DNA of 7,087 bases from PBB1 sp043749095 (GTDB lineage: Bacteria > Pseudomonadota > Gammaproteobacteria > Burkholderiales > Burkholderiaceae_C), in NCBI GenBank assembly GCA_043749095.1, contig JAYVEB010000013.1, positions 1-7,087 of the forward strand, written 5' to 3'. The notes beneath the pieces are model-generated. The model saw only the letters and a list, made by a program, of their open reading frames with translations. It searched no databases and was not told where the DNA came from. Position numbers and translations under genes: made by a program. Shown piece by piece: positions 1-5,158 of the stretch (the stretch's first letter is position 1; each line of letters starts with the position of its first letter).

Positions 1-1
1 G

Positions 2-928
2 CCCAACTCGCAGCTGGTCAAGGCCAATGGCTGGATCGAGGGCCTGACCATCCTGTCGATCATCCTCGGCGTGTTGCTCGGCGGGCAGCTGATCGGACAC
101 ACCATCTCCAGCCGCCTGCTGGCCTTCGATTTCCCCTGGATCGATACCGGCATCGACACGCCGCCCGAAGCGGCAATCGCCTTCATGGTGGGGCTCTATG
201 CGCTGGCGGCCGCCTTCAACCTGCGCATTCCCCGCACCGAAGCGCCCTTGCAGCCGATCGCCCACAGCCTGATGGGCCTGGTGCGCGATTTCCACACCTG
301 CAATGTGCGCCTGTGGAACGACAAGCTGGGCCAGATTTCGCTGGCCACCACCACCTTGTTCTGGGGTGTCTCGGGCAATCTGCGCTACATCGTGCTGGCC
401 TGGGCGGGCGTGGCGCTGGGTTACGAAACCACGCAGGCGTCGGCGCTGGTTGGCGTCGTCGCCATCGGCACCGCGGCCGGCGCGGTGGCCGCCTCGCTGC
501 GCATGCGGCTCGACCAGGCGACCTGGGTCATTCCACTGGGCATCGCGATGGGGCTGCTGGTGCTGGGTATGAACTTCATCACTCAGGTGTGGATCGCGGT
601 GCCGTTTCTGATCCTGCTCGGTGCGCTGGGCGGCTTCCTGGTGGTACCGATGAATGCGCTGCTGCAACACCGTGGCCACAACCTGATGGGCGCCGGCCGG
701 TCGATCGCGGTGCAGAACTTCAACGAACAGGCGTGCATTCTCGGCCTCGGCGCGCTGTATGCCGGCATGACGAAGCTGGGCCTGTCGGCGTTCGGTGCGA
801 TCTCCATCTTCGGCGTGCTGGTGGCGGGGCTGATGTGGCTGATCCGCCGTTGGCACCAGCGCAACTGCATCAACCACCGCGTCGAAGTCGATCACCTGCT
901 CGCCTTGGCGCGCAGCGACCAGCACTGA
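2..928 (+). CDS. lplT: Lysophospholipid transporter LplT (5' end missing)
   Basis: Major-facilitator-type flippase of the inner membrane; LplT in Escherichia coli moves lysophospholipids (mainly lyso-phosphatidylethanolamine) to the cytoplasmic face for re-acylation by Aas. Reading frame is open from the first complete codon (nt 2), so about 120 N-terminal residues lie upstream; 308 residues are visible against roughly 400 for the family. Stretches that match E. coli LplT as I remember it: LVKANG at visible codons 5-10, TTLFWG near nt 350, the LRY..LAW..VALG helix that follows, GGFLVVPMNALLQ near nt 630-665, and GAGRSIAVQNFNEQ near nt 690-730. About eight hydrophobic helices are visible, and the protein ends in a basic, His-rich tail after the last helix. 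Neighbour: a DMT permease follows within about 45 bases; Aas, which is downstream in enterobacteria, is not. Identity is strong; substrate is inferred from the family. Confidence 0.93.
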   Translation, partial: PNSQLVKANGWIEGLTILSIILGVLLGGQLIGHTISSRLLAFDFPWIDTGIDTPPEAAIAFMVGLYALAAAFNLRIPRTEAPLQPIAHSLMGLVRDFHTCNVRLWNDKLGQISLATTTLFWGVSGNLRYIVLAWAGVALGYETTQASALVGVVAIGTAAGAVAASLRMRLDQATWVIPLGIAMGLLVLGMNFITQVWIAVPFLILLGALGGFLVVPMNALLQHRGHNLMGAGRSIAVQNFNEQACILGLGALYAGMTKLGLSAFGAISIFGVLVAGLMWLIRRWHQRNCINHRVEVDHLLALARSDQH

Positions 929-972
929 ACGGCTCGGCGCCCATCGTCGCTCGCTGGGCGGCGCTTGCACTG

Positions 973-1839
973 GTGTTCAACTCGCTGGTTTGGGGGCTGT
1001 CGTGGTGGCCGTTTCGGCAACTCGAAGCGCACGGGCTGCACCCGCTGTGGGCCACTGTGATGGTCTATGTCCCGACGGTGCTGGTGATCGTGGCGGCGCG
1101 TCCCCGCGCCATCGCTCAGCTGCTGCGCGAGCGCTCGCTGTGGGTGGTGATGCTGGCGGCCGGCGCCACCAATGCTGCTTTCAACTGGGCCACCGTCATC
1201 GGCGATGTGGTGCGGGTGGTGCTGCTGTTCTACCTGATGCCGCTGTGGTCTGTGCTGCTGGCGCGCTGGTTGCTGAAGGAATCATTGACACCGGTGGCCG
1301 GCATCCGGATGGCGCTGGCCTTGATTGGTGCGGGCATCGTGCTCGGCGCGCCCGGGGCCGGTGACGTGCCGGGGTTGCCGTTGCCGCAATCGCTGGCCGA
1401 TTGGCTGGGCTTGCTGGGAGGTTTTACCTTTGCGCTGAACAACGTGATGCTCAAGCGCGCAGCCGACCGGCCCGAGGAAGGTCGTGTGCTGGCGATGTTC
1501 GTGGGTGGTGCGCTGGTCGCCGGGGCGCTGGCGGCCGTGCTCAGCGCCCAGGGCAGCATCGCATGGCCGCTGGCGAATGGCGCTGCGCCCCGTCCGTGGT
1601 GGGTGCCTGCACTGGTGCTGACCTTGAGTGCGCTGTTCCTGTGCAGCAATCTCGCGCTGCAGTTCGGTGCCGTGCGGCTGCCGATGCACGTCAGCTCGGT
1701 CCTAATGCTCAGCGAGGTGCTGTTCGCTGCGGTGTCGGCAGCGCTGCTGGGCGCGGGTCACGTCACCGGCAGCCTGCTGGTGGGCGGCGCACTGATCGTG
1801 TTGACCGCGGTGTGGGCCGCGCGCGAACCCACGCATTGA
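973..1839 (+). CDS. EamA/DMT-family permease (drug/metabolite transporter)
   Basis: Inner-membrane permease of the drug/metabolite transporter superfamily, made of two five-helix EamA repeats; substrate unknown (family members export amino acids, metabolites or drugs). Visible hallmarks: VWGLSWWPFRQL in helix 1, the RVVLLFYLMPLW helix followed by ARWLLKE that ends repeat one, and a second repeat beginning WLGLLGGFTFALNNVMLKRA and ending with the MHVSSVLMLSEVLFAAVSAALL helix pair. About ten helices in some 288 residues, normal for the family. The start is uncertain. GTG 973 is the first standard start codon in this frame after lplT ends, but it trims helix 1: the preceding codons (RWAALAL) look like part of it. 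A CTG at 925 overlapping the lplT stop (CTGA) would restore a 304-residue protein; a TTG at 850 would overlap lplT by 79 bases. No clear ribosome site at any of them. Probably read through from lplT. Confidence 0.9.
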   Translation: MFNSLVWGLSWWPFRQLEAHGLHPLWATVMVYVPTVLVIVAARPRAIAQLLRERSLWVVMLAAGATNAAFNWATVIGDVVRVVLLFYLMPLWSVLLARWLLKESLTPVAGIRMALALIGAGIVLGAPGAGDVPGLPLPQSLADWLGLLGGFTFALNNVMLKRAADRPEEGRVLAMFVGGALVAGALAAVLSAQGSIAWPLANGAAPRPWWVPALVLTLSALFLCSNLALQFGAVRLPMHVSSVLMLSEVLFAAVSAALLGAGHVTGSLLVGGALIVLTAVWAAREPTH

Positions 1840-1881
1840 GCGGCAGTCACGCACGCTGCACTGCTACGGTCTCGGCGCGGA

Positions 1882-1910
1882 TTGGCCCCGGCGATACGAT
1901 CCAGCTTTGT
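1882..1910 (+). promoter_or_regulatory. Weak sigma-70-like promoter candidate upstream of the peroxidase
   Basis: The 118-base gap between the permease and the peroxidase is the only place where a promoter for the peroxidase could sit outside coding sequence. The best -10-like hexamer is TACGAT at 1895-1900 (4 of 6 to TATAAT), with no good -35 at 17 bases; alternatively TTGGCC at 1882-1887 lies 17 bases before CTTTGT at 1905-1910. Both are poor matches, so this marks a plausible region rather than a demonstrated promoter. Confidence 0.2.
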
Positions 1911-1957
1911 GTACCTTGCCTTGGTGGCGGGGTGTTGTTCCCTACCTGAGAGCTCCC

Positions 1958-2455
1958 ATGAATGCACCCAGCGCCACCGCTTTCGAATTCGACGCCACCG
2001 CGATCGGCGGCACGCCCAGCCCCTTGTCGGCGCAGCGCGGTCGCGTGCTGCTGATCGTCAACACCGCCAGTGCCTGTGGTTTCACGCCGCAGTTCGCCGG
2101 ACTCGAAGCGCTGTGGAAGGCCTACGGGGAGCGCGGCCTGACGGTGATCGGTTTCCCCTGCAACCAGTTCGGCTCGCAGGATCCGGGCAGCAATGTGGAG
2201 ATCGGCAGCTTCTGCCAGAAGAACTATGGCGTCAGCTTCCCGATGATGAGCAAGGTCGATGTCAATGGCGCCTCGGCGCACCCGCTGTGGAAGTGGCTGA
2301 CCGCCGAAGCCCCCGGCCTGCTGGGCATCAAGGCCATCAAGTGGAACTTCAGCAAGTTCCTGGTCGGCCGCGACGGCCAGGTCATCAAGCGCTATGCGCC
2401 CACCGACACGCCGGCCTCGCTGAAGGCCGACATCGAGGCCGCGCTGTCGGCGTGA
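1958..2455 (+). CDS. gpx: Glutathione peroxidase family thiol peroxidase (Cys type)
   Basis: Reduces hydrogen peroxide and organic hydroperoxides in the cytoplasm; thioredoxin fold, 165 residues, typical length for bacterial members. The catalytic set is complete: peroxidatic Cys40 in NTASACGFT (Cys, not selenocysteine), Gln74 in FGSQD, and Trp129-Asn130 in WNFSKFLV. The conserved FPCNQFG contains Cys68, and Cys86 in SFCQKNYGV aligns with the resolving Cys of thioredoxin-dependent members, so thioredoxin rather than glutathione is the likelier reductant (inference). ATG 1958 was chosen because homology begins a few residues later and GAGAG at 1948-1952 is a reasonable ribosome site 5 bases ahead; an in-frame ATG at 1907 would add 17 residues (WWRGVVPYL...) with no family counterpart. 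No signal peptide. The stop lies 53 bases before the aminotransferase ATG, so the two may be cotranscribed. Confidence 0.95.
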   Translation: MNAPSATAFEFDATAIGGTPSPLSAQRGRVLLIVNTASACGFTPQFAGLEALWKAYGERGLTVIGFPCNQFGSQDPGSNVEIGSFCQKNYGVSFPMMSKVDVNGASAHPLWKWLTAEAPGLLGIKAIKWNFSKFLVGRDGQVIKRYAPTDTPASLKADIEAALSA

Positions 2456-2508
2456 GTGCCAAGCCGGAGCTGCAGCCCTTTCCCGTCCTCCCGCTCATTA
2501 CGCATCCC

Positions 2509-3705
2509 ATGTTCGAACACATTGCTCCGTACGCTGGCGACCCGATCCTGACGCTGAACGAGTCGTTCGGGCGCGACCCGCGGGCGCACAAGATCAACCT
2601 GTCGATCGGTATCTACTTTGACGATGCCGGCAAGCTGCCGGTGATGGGCGCGGTGCGCGAGGGCGAAACCGCGATGCTGCAAGCCATCGGTGCGCGGCCC
2701 TACCAGCCGATGGAGGGTGCCGCGAACTACCGGCTCGCGGTGCAGCACCTGCTGTTCGGCCCGGCCCATGAAGCCGTCACCAGCGGCCGAATCGCGACGG
2801 TGCAGACCATCGGCGGCTCGGGTGGCCTGAAGGTTGGCGGCGACTTCCTCCAACGCTACTTTCCTGATTCGCAGGTCTGGGTCAGCGACCCGACCTGGGA
2901 CAACCACCGCGCGATGTTCGAAGGCGCCGGTTTTGCGGTGGACACCTACCCGTACTACGACGCAGCCACCGGCGGCTTGAAATTCAGCGAGATGCTGACG
3001 GCTTTCCGCGCGCTGCCCGAGCAGAGCATCGTGCTGCTGCACGCCTGCTGCCACAACCCGACCGGCGTCGACCTGAGTGCAGAGCAGTGGGCCGAACTGA
3101 TCCCGCTGATCCGCGCACGGCGGCTGATTCCGTATGTGGACATCGCCTACCAGGGCTTCGGCGACGGTATCGACGAAGACGCCTTCGCGATCCGCGCGTT
3201 GGCCGAGGCCGGCATTGCGTTTTTCTGCGCCAGTTCGTTCTCGAAGAGCTTCTCGCTGTACGGTGAGCGCTGCGGCGCCTTGAGCGTGGTCTGCCCGAAC
3301 GCCGCCGAAGCCGAGCTGGTGCTCGGTCAGTTGCGCGCCACGGTGCGCAAGAACTACAGCAGCCCGCCCACCCACGGCGGGCAGATCGTCGTCCGCGTGC
3401 TGCAAACCCCGGCGCTGCGCGCCCAGTGGGTGGCCGAGCTCGACGCGATGCGCGACCGCATCCATGCCATGCGCCAGCGCCTGCACGCGGTGCTCAGCGC
3501 CAAGCTGCCGGGGCGCCACTTCGACTACTTTCTCACGCAGCGCGGCATGTTCAGCTACACCGGGCTGAGCCCCGCGCAGGCCGACCGCCTGCGCGAGGAA
3601 CATGCCGTCTATGTGCTGCGCTCGGGTCGCATGTGCGTGGCCGGCCTGAACTCATCGAACGTCGAGGCGACGGCGGTGGCGATGGCGTCGGTGCTGGCCG
3701 GATAG
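2509..3705 (+). CDS. tyrB: Aromatic-amino-acid aminotransferase (TyrB-like, class I, PLP)
   Basis: Cytoplasmic PLP enzyme that transfers the amino group between glutamate/2-oxoglutarate and aromatic amino acids or aspartate; last step of phenylalanine and tyrosine synthesis. 398 residues, against 397 for E. coli TyrB, and closer to TyrB than to AspC by features such as GRMCVAGLN and RGMFSYTGLS. Visible active-site residues: Trp130 (DPTWDNH), Asn183 (HNPTG), Asp211 and Tyr214 (DIAYQGFG), the PLP Schiff-base Lys246 in SSFSKSFSLYGER, Arg254 for the cofactor phosphate, and Arg374 (SGRM) for the substrate carboxylate. Nothing appears missing. ATG 2509 matches the family N-terminus (MFEHIAPYAGDPILTL), but there is only a pyrimidine-rich stretch before it and no ribosome site. 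A GTG at 2452 in the same frame overlaps the peroxidase stop (GTGA) and would add 19 residues. Preference among aromatic and acidic substrates cannot be settled from sequence alone. Confidence 0.96.
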   Translation: MFEHIAPYAGDPILTLNESFGRDPRAHKINLSIGIYFDDAGKLPVMGAVREGETAMLQAIGARPYQPMEGAANYRLAVQHLLFGPAHEAVTSGRIATVQTIGGSGGLKVGGDFLQRYFPDSQVWVSDPTWDNHRAMFEGAGFAVDTYPYYDAATGGLKFSEMLTAFRALPEQSIVLLHACCHNPTGVDLSAEQWAELIPLIRARRLIPYVDIAYQGFGDGIDEDAFAIRALAEAGIAFFCASSFSKSFSLYGERCGALSVVCPNAAEAELVLGQLRATVRKNYSSPPTHGGQIVVRVLQTPALRAQWVAELDAMRDRIHAMRQRLHAVLSAKLPGRHFDYFLTQRGMFSYTGLSPAQADRLREEHAVYVLRSGRMCVAGLNSSNVEATAVAMASVLAG

Positions 3706-3721
3706 CCGGCAAAAAAGCGTC

Positions 3722-3739
3722 AGCGGGGTGGTCCCCGCT
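3722..3739 (+). terminator. Perfect 7-bp hairpin after tyrB, weak terminator candidate
   Basis: AGCGGGG at 3722-3728 and CCCCGCT at 3733-3739 pair perfectly around a TGGT loop, 16 bases after the aminotransferase stop. There is no T-run after it on the + strand, so it does not fit a standard intrinsic terminator for tyrB. On the - strand a T6 run (A6 at 3711-3716 on +) follows, but 5 bases from the stem and with no gene on that strand to end. It could be an RNA-stabilising 3' end or a weak terminator. Confidence 0.3.
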
Positions 3740-3766
3740 CAAGTCAGCGGCCCGAGGTGCCGAAAT
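3739..3766 (+). promoter_or_regulatory. Sigma-28 (FliA)-like flagellar promoter candidate
   Basis: TCAAGTCA at 3739-3746 and GCCGAAAT at 3759-3766 resemble the FliA consensus TAAAGTTT-N11-GCCGATAA. The match is 5 of 8 in the -35 part and 6 of 8 in the -10 part, including the unbroken GCCGA core; the spacer is 12 rather than 11. A start of transcription near 3773 would leave a leader of about 33 bases to the ATG at 3806. It lies in the only non-coding gap before the cyclic-di-GMP gene pair, which makes biological sense because flagellar class III genes often include cyclic-di-GMP phosphodiesterases. The extra spacer base is the main weakness. Confidence 0.4.
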
Positions 3767-3805
3767 GGTGCCAAGAGGCGTGTATTCACGACGCTTGGTT
3801 TGCCC

Positions 3806-5158
3806 ATGAAATCTGACACCGTCATCGAAACCATCGAAGTCGCCGCGTTGACCATCGGCATGCACATCCACCTGGACGGCGGGTGGATGTCGCATCCGTT
3901 TCCGCGATCCAGCTTCAAGATTTCCAGCCTGGACCAGATTGCGACGTTGCGCTCGCTGGGCCTGCAACGCGTGCGCTGGAGCCCCCAGGACAGCGACTTC
4001 AGCCACAGCACCGGTCGCTGGGACACGGCCAGTCTGCTGCTGGCCGCCGGCGCAGACCCCACCGCAGAACCTGCGGTCTCCGACACCCCGGACGCACCGA
4101 CGGACGCGACGCCCGAACCCACTGCCGAGGTCGCGCCAGCGGATGCCGCGCCGACCCCGCAGGATCTTCACCGCGCCGCGTTGGCCGCCCAGCGCGCTGC
4201 GCTGACCGCCTGCGAACGCCGTTTCGCCGACGCCGCGCGCGCCGCCAAGCAGGTCTTCGACGGCGCCGCCGCCCAGCCGGTCGCTGCCCGCCACAGCGCG
4301 CAGGCATTGACCCAGCAGCTGGTCGACCAGATGATCGGCAGCCAGGAGTTGTGCATCCGGCTGCTCAGCGAAGGGGCCGGCGACAAGGCCAGCGCCCACG
4401 CGCTGAACGTCACCGTGATCTCGCTGCTGATGGGCCGCACCTTCAACCTCAGCGAGGCCGAGATGCTCGACCTCGGGCTGGGCGCGCTGCTGCACGACGT
4501 CGGCAAGGCTGAGCTGCCGGAGCGCTTTCGCCACCGCGAAGAGCACTTCAGCGCGGCCGAGCACAAGCTCTACGAAACCCATGTTGCGCTCGGCCTCGCT
4601 CAGGCGCGGCGCATGGAACTGACGCCGGGTGCGTCGCTGGTCATCGCCCAGCACCACGAACACATCGACGGCAGTGGCTTTCCGCTGAAGCTGCAAAGCG
4701 ACCGCACCACCGTGCCGTCGCGCATCGTGGCCCTGGTCAACCGTTACGACAAGCTGTGCAACCCAGCCAACCCCAGCAAGGCGATCACCCCGCACGAAGC
4801 GGTGGCGCTGATGTTCGCGCAGGGCAAGAACAAGTTCGACCCAGCCATCCTCGGCGCCTTCATCAAGATGATGGGCGTGTATCCGGCGGGCTCGGTGGTT
4901 CAACTCACCGACGACCGTTATGCGATGGTGGTCGGGGTCAATTCCTCGCGGCCTCTGAAGCCCAAGGTGCTGGTGCACGAGGCCGGCGTGCCGCGCGACG
5001 AGGCGCTGGTGCTCGACCTTGAAACCGTCAGCGGCCTGGGCATCCGGCGCAGCCTGAAACCGATCGCGCTGCCGGCCCGCACGCTCGACTACCTGTCGCC
5101 CAGGCCCCGGGTGAGCTATTTCTTCGAGCCAATCCAGGACGGCGGGACGCTGGCGTGA
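3806..5158 (+). CDS. HD-GYP domain protein with DUF3391-like N-terminus (GFP variant)
   Basis: HD-GYP proteins hydrolyse cyclic-di-GMP (to pGpG or GMP) using a two- or three-metal site, in the cytoplasm. 450 residues. Residues about 8-75 resemble DUF3391 (TIGMHIHLDGGWMSHPF); 84-119 is an Ala/Pro/Asp/Thr-rich linker, probably disordered; 120-185 is Ala-rich and helical; 195-350 is the HD-GYP domain; 350-450 is a tail beginning GVYPAGSVVQL, as seen after many such domains. Metal-site residues visible: His198, His230-Asp231 with Lys234 (HDVGK), His259, and His283-His284-Glu285. Two departures: the signature reads DGSGFP (Phe292 for Tyr), and Asn312 (VNRYD) stands where ADxYD normally supplies the last Asp ligand. 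Similar VNRYD proteins seem familiar from Burkholderiales, so this may be a subfamily trait. ATG 3806 is chosen by homology; no ribosome site is evident. GTG 3728 would add 26 residues unlike the family and cover the promoter candidate. Activity is plausible but not assured. Confidence 0.92.
   Translation: MKSDTVIETIEVAALTIGMHIHLDGGWMSHPFPRSSFKISSLDQIATLRSLGLQRVRWSPQDSDFSHSTGRWDTASLLLAAGADPTAEPAVSDTPDAPTDATPEPTAEVAPADAAPTPQDLHRAALAAQRAALTACERRFADAARAAKQVFDGAAAQPVAARHSAQALTQQLVDQMIGSQELCIRLLSEGAGDKASAHALNVTVISLLMGRTFNLSEAEMLDLGLGALLHDVGKAELPERFRHREEHFSAAEHKLYETHVALGLAQARRMELTPGASLVIAQHHEHIDGSGFPLKLQSDRTTVPSRIVALVNRYDKLCNPANPSKAITPHEAVALMFAQGKNKFDPAILGAFIKMMGVYPAGSVVQLTDDRYAMVVGVNSSRPLKPKVLVHEAGVPRDEALVLDLETVSGLGIRRSLKPIALPARTLDYLSPRPRVSYFFEPIQDGGTLA

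Noticed and set aside
1401..1949. + strand frame of 182 codons across the end of the permease
   Set aside because: It is an out-of-frame, Arg/Gly/Ala-rich translation of the permease gene with no family resemblance.
1840..1957. Terminator after the permease
   Set aside because: No inverted repeat followed by a T-run could be found in this 118-base gap.
2392..3603. Open frame of 403 codons on the - strand, antisense to the aminotransferase
   Set aside because: It mirrors a well-supported TyrB gene; its product is rich in Arg, Ala, Gln and His with no recognisable domain, as expected for the reverse frame of a GC-rich gene.
3706..3805. Possible cyclic-di-GMP riboswitch (GEMM) before the HD-GYP gene
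   Set aside because: AGCGGGG recalls the 3' end of GEMM-I, but the rest of the conserved core is absent and the gap of 100 bases has only one short hairpin.
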